Assembly (NCBI GenBank): GCA_026075535.2
Contig: AP026539.1
Location: 12,958,001-13,022,000, forward strand
DNA: 64,000 nt
From: Tricholoma matsutake
Lineage: Eukaryota; Basidiomycota; Agaricomycetes; Agaricales; Tricholomataceae
Direction of reading: 5' to 3'
The notes below the pieces were generated by a model. It worked only from the letters and a program-made list of their open reading frames with translations, did not search any database and was not told the DNA's origin. The position numbers and the translations under genes are program-made. Positions within the stretch are counted from its first letter, which is position 1. Each line of letters starts with the position of its first letter. Shown piece by piece: positions 44,271 to 54,655 of this stretch.

Positions 44271-44424
44271 GGTGGATGGTGGGTGGAACAACGAGGGAGG
44301 GGAGATGAGGGAGGGGGGGGAAGCCATGGGGGAGGCGAGGTGAGGGAGGCGAGACACAACGGAGACGAGAGGGAGGGGAAATGACAGGACAGGGCTGACG
44401 AGACAGCCAATGCGACGCACCACC

Positions 44425-44605
44425 ACCCCCTCCCCCCCGTTTTGTGGGGGGGTGGGTTTTTTTTGTAGAATTTAAAATATTATCATTAAATAGTATAATT
44501 AATTCTCCCCCTCGCATTTGCATGGGGGGTTTTTTTTAAATCTATATTAGTTATCTACTCCCTCGCGAAGATGCGAGGGCTCAACAATTTTTTTTCGAGC
44601 TCTTG
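44425..44605 (+). repeat. Hairpin-plus-T-run modules in element B
   Basis: Three units: near 44428-44466 (CCCCCTCCCCCC ... GGGGGGGTGGG then eight T), 44505-44540 (CCCCCTCGCATTTGCATGGGG then eight T) and 44558-44602 (CCCTCGCGAAGATGCGAGGG, then a run of eight T after a short gap). They match those of element A at 10265-10495 in type and position relative to the right tRNA-like module. Confidence 0.65.
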
Positions 44606-44675
44606 TGAGAGAGGTTAAAAATAAGTGAACTAATCCTAAGTGCTTTAAATGGACTTTATATTACATATTTATTAA

Positions 44676-44766
44676 TGCTCCTGTGGCTCAACTGGTTGAG
44701 CACTTGTTTGGTAGTCATGTCACTTATATCCCAAGGTCTAGAGCTCAATTCCTGCTCTGCCCATTT
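44676..44766 (+). other. tRNA-like module, right side of element B
   Basis: GCTCCTGTGGCTCAACTGG (A box) with a D-stem-like GCTC/GAGC pair, and GAGCTCAATTCC (B box) downstream. Nearly identical at its start to the right module of element A. No convincing acceptor or anticodon stem. Confidence 0.65.
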
Positions 44767-45078
44767 ATTTTGTAAGCACTTTCATCAAGTTAAGTCTTCC
44801 AAAATGGTGTGGTATTCTGACTACTACCTGTTGGAATTGCATAGGACTTTACTTGGAATTTACTAGGAATTTCTTGGAAATAAAAGTACATGGTCATCAA
44901 GATACATTCCGATCGGATTCCTATTGGACTCCTAGGACTAGTGTCGGACTAGTAGGACTCCTATCAGATTCTGATCGGACTCTTATCGGAAAACTCGGAC
45001 TCCTAGGACTCCGATAGGAATACGGGGGGAGTGCAAAGTTTACGCTACAAAGATGATGTTGTGATATTGCCTTAGCAG

Positions 45079-45490
45079 TGTTAGGGCGACACCCACTATC
45101 TGCTAGCTAAGACCGTGCGGGTTCTCTCTACAAGAAGGGGGCGGGACCCACGCTCGTGATGGGGGAATTGATGGTTTTGATGTGAGGGGTTATTAATAGG
45201 TGAGTTTGTTGAGATAGGCCTTTCACACCGAAAATGTAGGTGGAATACCTAAGAGAACACAACTGGGGTCCCCTAGGCATATATTTAGGGTTTATATACT
45301 ATGTTACATATATTGTACATTGTTGTTACCAATGCGTGCATACAGGTGCATACATAGTGATGCGTGCGAAATAATATTCTCACGCTATCAAAGTGTAGCG
45401 TCATTTGGCATCATTTGGTGTAATGTAGTGTAATTTGACATAATAAAATGAAAATGAAATTTTATTATGTAATGAGGCTGTTTCCTAACA
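45079..45490 (-). repeat. 3' LTR of chromovirus I
   Basis: 412 bp, TG...CA ends (TGTTAGG / CCTAACA). On the element's strand a TATA box TATATAAA is at 45298-45291 and the predicted transcript start AGTTGTGTTCT at 45264-45254, 27 bases after the box. Confidence 0.93.
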
Positions 45491-45503
45491 TTACCCCCCT
45501 TTT
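45491..45503 (-). promoter_or_regulatory. Polypurine tract of chromovirus I
   Basis: Read on the minus strand, AAAAGGGGGGTAA directly precedes the 3' LTR. This is the expected place for the plus-strand DNA primer. Confidence 0.8.
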
Positions 45504-48500
45504 ATGCCTCGACTTCCAGGTGAGAAAATATTATGTTTGTCCCCTCTGTGAAATTTTGAAAAGGCCAGAATTTCATCCCCTCATACACCATTCTCGCAAT
45601 GCGACGCGGAGCATTCGGATTACATTTAAAGAATTGGGCGATCGCGTTATGCACTCGCTTACAATTCTCTTCAGGTTCCCACAAATTATTTTCATCGGTA
45701 TAGTTTTTCCACTTTATTAAGAACTCCAATTTGTTCCGTCGAAGATGTGAGTCTAGAATTTCTTCAACTATGTATTCTGGAGCACCTTCTACTATTATCG
45801 GAGGTTGCGGAGTAGTTTGTTGGCCAGGAATAGTGGGCGGACAGTAAGGGCGTAGGCGGGATATGTTAATCTCGGGATCAATCTTAAATGATTGGGGTAA
45901 TTTTAGCACTACCACATTAGGCGAGATCACTTTAGAGATCGCATATGGGCCAACTTGTTTCTCCATAAGTTTCTTCGAAGGTCGTGGAATATTAAGGTCC
46001 TTGGTACTTAGCCATACCAAGTCACCAACTTTGTACTCTGGAGCGTGTGCTCGAGTACGATCTGTGTGTCGCATCATGTCATCACGTGCTTTCTTCAATG
46101 CTGCCTCTGCTTCCTCTTGTACCCTTTGCATCTTAGATACAAAATCTTCTACCAACTGTACTTTGACTTCCCTTCTGGGTTCTACTCCCATGCAAGGATG
46201 ATATCCATAATTCGCGAAAAAGGGTGACATATGAGTAGCCGGATGGAATTTGTTATTGTGGGAAAATTCAGCAATTGCCAACCATTCGGGCCAGTTGGTT
46301 TGTCGGTAGTTGACAAACATACATAGGTACTGCTCCAACTCCTGATTCATTCTCTCTGTCTGCCCATCAGTCTGCGGGTGATATGCCGTAGATAATTTAG
46401 TTTGAATTCCTAATATGTTGTTTAGTTCTCGCATAAATGCGGAAGCAAATTGTGGTCCACGATCGGAGATAACGGTATCGGGTAACCCATGTAACCGCCA
46501 TACCTGATTTAGATAGAGGTGTGCCAAGCCCAATGATGAGGTTTCTGTAGTAGTAGGAATAATATGGACCTCCTTTGTAAAGCGGTCGCATACTACAAAT
46601 ATTGCATCGTACCCTTGAGCCTCAGGTAATCCAGTAATAAAATCCACAGATATATCTTGCCATGGCACTTTAGGTATAGGGTTCGGCATTAATTTTCCTG
46701 CAGGTTTCTCTGGAAATTTCTTCCCCCTCATGCACATATCACATCCATCCACATACCCCAACACATACTTCGAAATTCCGGGCCACCAATAATTTCTCAT
46801 TACTAATTCCAACGTCTTCCATCTTCCTGGGTGTCCAGCAATCGGCGTATTGTGATGTAACCAGACAATCTCCCTTCGCAAATCCTGATCCTTTGGTACA
46901 TACACTTTTCCTCGAAACAACACCAACCCTTGTTCCTCAGCCCATTCGTCTCCTTTGATATTACCTTTCTTCTCTCCCTTCAGAGCTTTCACGGCTTCCA
47001 CTACTTCATCGTCCATTTCCGAGCACTGTCTAATTTTAGACAACATTTCCGTTTCCGAGCTATCTATTAATAGATGCCCTTGATGCATAGCGCAAATGCG
47101 AAAGTATTTGGGTTTGAGTAAGGTAACATTTTTATTGTCCTCCTCCACCCCCCTTTTATGATCAATACATCTGGATAAGGCATCTGCTTTCCTCATTAAG
47201 CTTCCTGCTTTATGGACCAAGTGAAAGTTGAAACACAATAGGAATAGTGCCCAACGCGCTTGCCAGTGATTAAGCTTTTTAGTGGACATGAAGTATTGCA
47301 GATTTTGATGATCCATCCAGATCTCAATTTGATGCATACATCCCTCCAAATAATGCCTCCATGCCTCCAATGCTTGTATTATCCCCAACATCTCTTTGTC
47401 ATGCACATCATAATTCCTCTCCACATCATCCAACCCTTTTGACAAGTATGCACAAGGATGCCATTTGTCATCTTCGCAAAGCATTGATAATACTGCTCCA
47501 GTAGCAAAATCAGATGCATCAGATTCCACTCGCAAAGGGTGTGTGAAATCTACTGGGGCTAATATTGGTCCCTCCACAAACTTCCTCTTCAACTCCTCAA
47601 ACGCTGTCTGCTGCTGCTCTCCCCACCTCCACACTACTCCCTTTTGCATAAGGTTATGTAAGGGTGCAGCAATTTTAGAAATATTGGGCACAAAGCGACG
47701 ATAATAATTTGCAAGTCCCAAGAAGGCTTGAACCTCCTTGACATGGGTGGGCACAGGCCAATCTGTGATTGCCTGTACCTTGATCGGATCCATTTTGATC
47801 CCATCAGGGCCGATCAATAATCCTAGGAACTCAATTTTGCTTGCCCCAAACACACACTTCTCCAGTTTCAAAAATAGATCATTCTCTGCCAACCTCTGTA
47901 ACACCTCCTGCACTATTGCCTCATAATTGTCTTCATCCTCCATGAATATCAGAATGTCGTCAATAAATATTATTACCATGCCTTTGTCTATTACGTCCTT
48001 GAAAATGTTGTTCATCATATTTTGAAAGGTTGGGGGAATATTAGTCATCCCAAAAAAACATGACAAGTGGCTCGAAGGATCCTCGATGCGTGGCAAATGC
48101 AGCCTTCCACTCATCTCCTTTCTTTATTCGTACATTGTCTTATCCCCATTGTAAATCCAATTTTGTAAAGACCTTGGCTTTTCCCACCTTATCAATTATT
48201 TCTGAGATCAATGGCAGGGGGTACGCGTTCTTCACTGTCCACTCATTCAGATACCTATAATCGGTACACATCCTCTTCCTTTGGTCTTTTTTGGGCACAA
48301 AGAATATTGGTGACGTCTGCGGTGATTTTGAAGGTCGTATGTATCCTTTGTGCAATTGCTCCTTCAGGAATGCATCCACTTCTTCTTGTTCCATTGGAGA
48401 TAACAGATATACCTTCGACTTCTTCGGCACAAACCCTGGCTTCTGCACCAGCATTCACTCAGACTCCTTCTTTTGGAACACTGACAAATGTTTATGATAC

Positions 48501-49390
48501 ACTTTTGGCACCCATTCCTCCACTGGCTTCTCCACCTTCAGGATATTCTTGTCCCATGACTGTCCTCCACGAACTGCTCTAAAGGTTTGCTTCTGCTCTT
48601 CTTTCTCGATCATGAATGGAACTTCCCCATTTGGCATTTCCTCATCCTCCACTTCCTCCATCGTAACAGAATACTTCCTCAGATGTTCTTTCTCTTTCTT
48701 TTTCCTTTTTTCTTTCTTCATCTTCCTCCCATACACATTACATTCCTTAGGACAACAACTCATTTGTACTTTCCCAGTTTTCCAATCAATTTCGGGATTA
48801 TGCTTCCATAACCACAGACATCCTATTATTAGATTGGTTTTCCCAAGATCGCACACATCGAATATGGCTCGCTCCTGATGCTCCTGATACTTTAGTACCA
48901 TAGTCACCTCCTCCTTGATAGTTCCTCCACGATTGACTGTTCTGTCAATATTGTACACCATTATAGGTTGCGCCAGCTTGCATGTGTTAATACCGTTTCA
49001 GGTAATTAAGGATCAATTAATAAATAATCCTGTAGCACCACTGTCAAGCAACACTTCCACATCAATAGCTGGATGCATGTCCACTGTCTTCAGTCCCACA
49101 GTCAAGGTGATTTCGGGTTCTATTTGCGCAGAGCAAATAAAGAATTTAGGGGTTTTCGGAAATGACATGTGACAATTTTCTTTGTTGTGTGATTCGCAAC
49201 AGTTGTACTCCTCCTCGATTTCCTTTTCTGATTTACTCTGGGTTTCCTCGGATACTAATACATTGTAACAATTCTGGGTCACCAATGGGGAAACCTTCAC
49301 TGGGACTCTTCCACAAAATTCTCCTGCTTGCCTTCCTCCTGCTTCACTTCCTCGATTGTAGCTCCCCTGATCTTTCTCTTCTGCTTGCAA
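45502..49390 (-). pseudogene. Chromovirus I pol: protease-RT-RNase H-integrase-chromodomain
   Basis: Protease: VLLDSGATGLFIN (49013-49390). [21 protein letters not shown] and the active-site FIDDILIF. RNase H: ESDASDFATGAVLS, YDVHDKEMLGIIQALEAWRH. Integrase: zinc motif HHNTPIAGH ... CDMC; catalytic VDFITGLP, ISDRGPQF and TDGQTERMNQELE, all three acidic residues kept. GPY/F-like KQVGPYAISKV; C-terminal chromodomain EYIVEEILDS ... FLIKWKNYTDENNLWEPEENC, ending at 45502. Breaks: stops after the protease (near 49013 and 48995), TGA 48455-48457, TAA 48140-48142, and an extra base in a seven-base homopolymer 48052-48058. The long 870-codon frame beginning at 48114 therefore starts out of frame; true pol sequence resumes at FGMTNIPPTF. 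The protease frame overlaps the end of gag by about 94 bp in a -1 relation. Confidence 0.92.
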
Positions 49391-50328
49391 TACTTAGAAA
49401 TGTGTCCTAACTGCCCACAGTTAAAACATTTAAGTGAGGCTCGTCTCCCCACTTGATCAACCTCCATTGCCTCTGCTGGTGCTGCTGACTCCGTAACTAT
49501 AGGTGTCACTGCCATGGCTGGTGGCTGTGCCCTCGGAGCTTGCACCTGAGGCGCCTTTCCTTTCTTGGACTTTCCTCCTGATGACTTTCCAAATTTACTA
49601 CTTCCGTACATCAACTTTGACTCCGCCTGTTCCTGCCGATATTGCTGGTCAAGGTGCATTGCCCAATTATACCACTCGTCCAACTTCTCTGGCATAGAAG
49701 GTAGTTGGTAGATAGACTTGAATAAAGAGGGATTTAATCCTGCTTTCAAAAACTCTACTAACGCGGCTTCTCCCATGTCCATTTGCGAAGCTTCTGCTTT
49801 AAACTGCAAAATAAATTCATCTGCCATTAAGGACCCTTGGCGCATGGTCTTTAATCTAGCATTGGCTGTCGCCTTTGGATTAGGGTCTCCAAACTGTGCC
49901 TCCAATCTCTCCAGAAATTCCTTGAAGGTTGCAAATGGTTTATTTCCCATGGCAATTTGATTAATAGCCTCATTTCTCCAGAACTGTGCTTTCCCCCCTG
50001 AATGTATGACTATAGAGCTGATGAAGGATTTTGTATTCTCCATGGTACCGTCAAAGATTTGGGGGGGCACGTACTTAGGTAAGCACGCTTTTCCATTTCC
50101 GGATTTCTCCACCGTCTCATCCTCCTGCAATATCCACTCCACCATCTCCTCCATCTCATCATCTCTTTCTCCTGTTGTCTCTGGCTGTACTTCCACTTGT
50201 CTGGGCTGTGATGCTGCCAATACTGACACTAATTGCGACATTTGCACTGTGAGCGCATCAATTTTCGCCTCTAGTGCTGGTATGGGAACAGGATTAGGAT
50301 CGGGATTAGAAGTTGAAGGTTCAGACAT
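49297..50328 (-). CDS. Chromovirus I gag
   Basis: 343 codons without a break. N-terminal MSEPSTSNPDPNPVPIPALE, a short coiled-coil-like LEAKIDALTVQMSQLVSVL, a retrotransposon capsid core (FISSIVIHSGGKAQFW, FKEFLERLEAQFGDPNPKA, ADEFILQFKAEASQM, NPSLFKSIYQLP), a lysine-rich linker and a CCHC zinc knuckle CFNCGQLGHISKYC near residues 300-313. It would form the virus-like particle and bind the RNA. Starts about 470 bp inside the 5' LTR. It is the only part of the element with an intact frame. Confidence 0.9.
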   Translation of the reverse strand: MSEPSTSNPDPNPVPIPALEAKIDALTVQMSQLVSVLAASQPRQVEVQPETTGERDDEMEEMVEWILQEDETVEKSGNGKACLPKYVPPQIFDGTMENTKSFISSIVIHSGGKAQFWRNEAINQIAMGNKPFATFKEFLERLEAQFGDPNPKATANARLKTMRQGSLMADEFILQFKAEASQMDMGEAALVEFLKAGLNPSLFKSIYQLPSMPEKLDEWYNWAMHLDQQYRQEQAESKLMYGSSKFGKSSGGKSKKGKAPQVQAPRAQPPAMAVTPIVTESAAPAEAMEVDQVGRRASLKCFNCGQLGHISKYCKQKRKIRGATIEEVKQEEGKQENFVEESQ

Positions 50329-50801
50329 AATTGTAAAATCTGTGATGAATCACTTCTTCGACAAATTCAAAATTTTACTTCGAGACCTCTCCAAATGTCT
50401 ACGGGTCACGTGATAAGGTTCGTCGAGGTTCGTCAATGGTTCGTCGTTCGTCGGGCGCCTATTTTGACACTTCAGATCAACAACCCTTCCAACAGTGCCT
50501 GATATCGGACATATCACTGAATTTGGCTTGTAACTAAAATAGTCGTCCGAATAGAGTGATGTAAATCGTAACTAAACCAGATCCGATCAGTTGTCTGGTT
50601 GCAGCTGTCCTAATGACGAGCGCTGCCTCTCAATCACTGGCAGTCGCAATGTAAGGCGAGGCCTGGCGTCAGCTTATGAAAGAAAAGGTAGATTATGTAT
50701 ATACAAGTACTTCCGGCTCGTGCCAAAAGGATGAGTAATCAGATGTGGCGCGGTGAAACAATGACGTATGCACAAGTAAGAGAAGGCACACTGATATGGG
50801 T

Positions 50802-50812
50802 AGTTGGGTTCT
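50802..50812 (-). promoter_or_regulatory. Self-complementary primer-binding site of chromovirus I
   Basis: On the minus strand AGAACCCAACT lies 2 bases inside the 5' LTR. It does not start with the TGG expected for a tRNA 3' end. It is complementary at 10 of 11 positions to AGTTGTGTTCT, the predicted first 11 bases of the LTR transcript (51000-50990). This is the Tf1/sushi self-priming layout. Confidence 0.7.
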
Positions 50813-50814
50813 TC

Positions 50815-51119
50815 TGTTAGGGCAACACCCACTATCTGCTAGCTAAGACCGTGTGGGTTCTCTCTACAAGAAGGGGGCGGGATCTGCGCTCGTGATGGGG
50901 GAATTGATGGTTTTGATGTGAGGGGTTATTAATAGGTGAGTTTGTTGAGATAGGCCTTTCACACCGAAAATGTAGGTGGAACACCTAAGAGAACACAACT
51001 GGGGTCCCCTAGGCATATATTTAGGGTTTATATACTATGTTACATATATTGTACATTGTTGTTACCGACGCGTGCATACAGGCGCGTACATAGTGATGTG
51101 TGCGAAATAATATTCTCAC
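50815..51119 (-). repeat. 5' LTR of chromovirus I, outer end missing
   Basis: Matches 45079-45383 closely, then similarity stops abruptly after ATTCTCAC at 51119. Retains the TATA box (51034-51027) and predicted start (51000). The lost part is the outermost U3. Confidence 0.92.
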
Positions 51120-51316
51120 CACCATTTTAATAGAAACATAAAAATTGGTTGCTATTGTAACCAATGTACATCCTCTAAGTGTCACATACAACAGTCTGAT
51201 GCCTGTCACCATAGTCACTATCATGAACCTATTGATTTAAACAGATATTTGTTTGTAAAAGGAAGCATCAATCCAAATGTTCAATTTGGTAGGATTATGT
51301 AATAAGGTGCAAACTC

Positions 51317-51372
51317 CAGTCAACTACAAGTCAACCGTGAGTCAACTCTGAGTCAACTGCAAGTCAACTGCC
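51317..51372. repeat. Short tandem AGTCAACT-type repeat
   Basis: Five copies of GTCAACTnnnA/GAGTCAACT spaced 10-13 bp. A similar 12 bp repeat in reverse (CATAGTTGATC, CATGTTTGACT) lies near 63775-63840. Confidence 0.7.
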
Positions 51373-51559
51373 TCGGAACTTGCCCATTGTGTGATGTCTG
51401 GCATCTTCCTTGGCCAGTGACTTAAATAACTGTTAATACCCCTGACACCACCAAAATGGGTATGGTATGTCACAGGTCTGGCATTTCAGCAACTGTACCC
51501 ATACCCATCAAACCTGTGGGCCATTTACCATGGGTTTACCCATACCCATGCTACACCCT

Positions 51560-51940
51560 AGTTGTGTTCTTCTGTTAGGGCACCCATTATCTGCTATCTA
51601 AGACCATGTGGGTTTTCTCAACAAGAAGGGGGTGTGATATGTGTGTGTGATGGGGGAATTGATAGTTTTGATGAACAGGTTGAGGAAGGCATTTTGCACC
51701 ACAAGTGTAGGTGGAGAACACAGCTGGGGTCCCCTAGGGGTTTATATACTATGTTACATATATTGTACATTGTTGCTACTGATGTGCACATACATGCACA
51801 TACATATTGATGCATGCAAAATAAAATTCTCATGCTTCATACATGTAGTGTCATTCAGTGTAATTTAGCATAATTTAGCATAATTTGACATGATAAAATA
51901 AAAGTGAAATCTTATTAGGTAATGGGGCTGTTTTCTAACA
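51560..51940 (-). mobile_element. Diverged LTR of the chromovirus I family with attached primer-binding site
   Basis: LTR 51573-51940 (368 bp, TGTTAGGG ... CTAACA) resembles the complete LTR at 45079-45490 with many substitutions and small deletions. Next to its inner end is AGTTGTGTTCT plus TC (51560-51572), the primer-binding site, after which similarity to chromovirus I ends. So this is an LTR plus PBS fragment, not a simple solo LTR. No target duplication seen. Confidence 0.8.
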
Positions 51941-52045
51941 GGTATCAACAGAGGCAAATAGCAAAAAAGAACTAAAAATCAGAAAGAATTGATAGATTAT
52001 TTCCCTCATGAGTTGTGTTGTTAGAAAGTTGGGAATTCTTCACAA

Positions 52046-52261
52046 TTGGCCACCAATGAATCATGGCTTTCTTGTGCCCTTGAAATGGATAATAAGCCAG
52101 CAACAAGTACTTTTGCTAAACAAGTGGATCAATTCCTCTTAGAAATAGATGCATGTATGGTACAGGCTGAGGATTCTCTCAACCAGATTTCTGATTGTTT
52201 TCCACCACCCTTCTGGGCTGCCTTGCATCACAGCCTACCTCCTATCAGCAGCACTGCCTAG
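52046..52261 (+). pseudogene. Short coding fragment, unknown
   Basis: 72 codons starting MATNESWLSCALEMDNKPAT with an amphipathic AKQVDQFLLEIDACMVQAED. No family recognised. Ends at a TAG before a repeat containing the 12-mer CTAGGGTGTAGC at about 52315, which is inverted near 51549-51561. Confidence 0.25.
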
Positions 52262-52449
52262 AGGTGAAATTCCCTCATTTCCAATTTGATGAAACAGTTT
52301 CAGGATATTTGGCTCTAGGGTGTAGCACGGGTCACACCATGGGTCTTGCTTACAATACCGTACCTGCAACCTGTAACACTGTACCTGTACACACACTGCA
52401 CCCACAGGTACAGGTTACACCTGAAGGTTTTAATCAAAGACCGCAGTGT

Positions 52450-52860
52450 CACTAGACTGTGGTATACTGTCAAAGTATTAATTTTTTTCATGAAACTAAC
52501 TAACCTCCCTCATGCATGGTGAGGGAGGGGCTATGAAATTAATTAGTGAGAGCAACAAAAAAAGCTCCCTTGTGGCAGTTGGATTCCCTCTCTCTCATCT
52601 CCATTGTGCCATCCCCTCCCCCTCCCCATTGCTCCCCATTTCCACCCTGTGAGCAGTTGCTTGCAGCAGTGGATGGGGGTGTTGTTGTGGTAGTGGTGGT
52701 GGTGGTGGCAGTATGTTCTTGTTGTCCCTATCCTCCCCGGCATTGTCATTGGGTCCTCACTTTCTTCTGGTCCTCATTGTTGTCTGTCCCTTGTCCTCTT
52801 CATCATTGTCATCAGTAGTCCTAGTTAGTGTAAGAGAATTCCCTATTCTCTTACCAGTTT
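52450..52860 (-). repeat. Region D: fragment with element-A-like hairpins
   Basis: Contains CCTCCCTCATGCATGGTGAGGGAGG (52505-52529, hairpin) and a TGAGC-type stem-loop at 52647-52666 whose orientation is the reverse of elements A and B (minus-strand loop AACT, followed by GGGTGG). AACTAACTAACC is also present. No ends or tRNA-like modules found, so a partial copy. Confidence 0.55.
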
Positions 52861-53089
52861 CTCTCCCTACTACATACTACAATGACTAATACACACGATC
52901 ACATGCAGATAGGTTGATTGGTAGTGTACAATGTCTTAGACAAGCATTCTCTCTTTAATCCACAGCAACTTCCAGTTTAGGTCGTCCCCATTCCTTGAGT
53001 GCCAGAAGTACTGGGGTATTTCTGTTATACTTTGTTTTAAACTCGAACTTGGCCTGGACACACAGCAGCCCAGCAATTTTATTTAGAAA

Positions 53090-54359
53090 ACCCTCACTTT
53101 GATCAAAAGAACCCCCCATCTCTCTTATCTCCATGCGAAGACAAACACTGTGGTCACAGAAAAGATACACGTAAATTCAAACCTGACCATCAAAGACCCA
53201 CCAGAATTTTTTGCCTTTCTGAGCAGAATCTATCTGTTCCAGGTGAGAAGTGTGCAGATAGCACTCAACAGGGAATTCAACCTGTTATTAAATCTGTTGC
53301 CAAGTATGGTGCTGCACCAGGCCAAAATCTGCCAACATCTAGACATCCTGATGGCATCTCTGTGAAAGCAAAAATTGCACCTGTGATTGCTGATCTTGAG
53401 GGAAGTCGCAAGGCTACTGGCTTTTTGGGACATGGTGCTACAATGTTCTGTTCTTTCTGCCTCTGCACCAGTGATTGGATCTCAATATTCAATCTTGGGA
53501 ACTCCGTAATGGTGCACAGGTGTGAGCACAGGCAGAGGCATGGTTGCATCAGACAACCAAAGCTGGTCAAAATGCTCTGCAAAAGACAACTGGTGTGCAA
53601 TGGACTCCACTGCATAATCTTCCATATTGGGATCCAGTCAAACATGTTGTACTAGGTTTTATGCATAACTGGCTTGAGGTTGTTTGACAGCATCATCTTT
53701 GTGCACTCTGGGGAATTGGATGGGATGAGAATGAAAGCCAAAAAGTTAAAGAGGTGGAAAAGGATGAGCAGTGGAGTGAGGCAGATGTATCAGATTCTGC
53801 TGAAGAATTGGATGACCTTTTTCAAGAAGCAGCTAAACATAATCTTGAGGCTGCAATGGCAATGCACCATACACCACCTATGTCTCCCTCACCATCTTCT
53901 TCTGAATTATCAGACTCATCCTCATCATCAACACCTACAGCCACACAGAGCCACACAAATCCCTATGCATATGACTTCAATTATTATTATTATTATTATG
54001 ATGATGATGATAACTATATTCCTGTTGACCCTTTGCCTTTTTGCTTCACAGAAACTAAGCTACAAGCAATAAGAAATTGCATTCATGATATCACTCTTCC
54101 AACATGGATACAAAGACCACCAACCAATCTTGGTGAACCAAGCCATGGCAAGCTCAAAGCTCAGGAATATCTCACCCTCTTCACATGTATCTTTCCCCTC
54201 ATTATTCCTGAATTCTGGTACATGACTACTGCCACAAATTTCCACTACCAGCACTTCTACTGCTTCTATCATGTTGTTGCAGCAACAAATATTGTAGCTG
54301 CATATCAAACCTCCAATGCTGATGCTGATGCCTATACTCAGCATTATATTCAATATTGA
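53090..54359 (+). pseudogene. Second Tnp2-like transposase fragment, decayed
   Basis: Pieces in several frames: AKIAPVIADLEGSRKATGFL and GHGATMFCSFCLC (53362-53470), then YWDPVKHVVLGFMHNWLE around 53620-53680 with TGA immediately after, HHLCALWGIGWDEN, an acidic-serine segment (53754 on) containing a TAT/GAT microsatellite that encodes six Tyr and four Asp, and a well-kept end: FTETKLQAIRNCIHDITLP, RPPTNLGEPSHGKLKAQEYL, FPLIIPEFW. This order is that of the N-terminal and middle region of mushroom Tnp2-like proteins. It differs from the first Tnp2 fragment, which holds the later part. The C-terminal half is absent. Confidence 0.65.
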
Positions 54360-54539
54360 ACTGCTATTCAGCAACTTTTTCCAACATCAGTCTATGTGAC
54401 AATGATGTCACAATATGCCACAGAAAAGCCACCTGAACGTCACCACCTGTACCTGTAGCTTGAGAAATCCTTTACAAAACTTGTGGTTAGACCCCTATCT
54501 GTGTATATTGCTATTTGGACAACCTTGGCAGCAGGTAGC

Positions 54540-54650
54540 AAATGAGCAACATCCACATATCCATGGATATCCGTGACCTCACATCCATATCCATACATAT
54601 CCATAAGTTTATGTAATCTGTGGATGTTCATCTGGATATGACACATCCAT
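54540..54650. repeat. ATATCCATGGATAT-type repeats
   Basis: Repeated ATCCACATATCCATGGATATCC, CATATCCATAC and TCTGGATATGAC words, several self-complementary. Lies at the junction between the Tnp2-like remnant and chromovirus II. Confidence 0.6.
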
Positions 54651-54655
54651 GGTAG

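Larger units (their letters stand above)
43035..45043. mobile_element. Element B: TIR element related in design to element A, with 10 bp target duplication
   Basis: Terminal repeats: CTTTACACTCCCCCCCATAT at 43038 and the inverse of CTTTGCACTCCCCCCGTAT ending at 45037, continuing as TTCCTATAGGA/TTCCTATCGGA. The direct repeat GCTACAAAGA flanks it at 43025-43034 and 45044-45053; taken as a 10 bp target duplication, the element is 43035-45043, in the size range of Mutator-like or hAT-like transposition. Subterminal repeats of GATTCC/GATCGG type fill the first and last 200-300 bp. Further in, tRNA-like modules face outward on both sides, and the body carries the same hairpin classes as element A. 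No transposase. Confidence 0.75.
45079..51119 (-). mobile_element. Chromovirus I (Ty3/Gypsy LTR retrotransposon), nearly full length
   Basis: On the minus strand: 5' LTR (50815-51119, outer end missing), primer-binding site, gag, protease, reverse transcriptase, RNase H, integrase, chromodomain, polypurine tract, 3' LTR (45079-45490). The element would copy itself through an RNA intermediate, but gag-pol is broken by frameshifts and stops. LTRs are very similar over their shared length, differing at roughly ten positions, many of them C/T or G/A, so insertion is fairly recent. The 5' LTR lacks its outer 107 bp or so, so a target duplication cannot be tested. Confidence 0.93.

Noticed and set aside
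45284..45300. TTTAGGGTTTA and TGTTAGGG as telomere repeats
   Set aside because: Isolated words inside LTRs; no TTAGGG array anywhere in the window.
48060..48114. ATG at 48114 as the start of a separate pol protein
   Set aside because: The first 20 or so codons are an out-of-frame reading upstream of a homopolymer shift; the true frame enters at FGMTNIPPTF.
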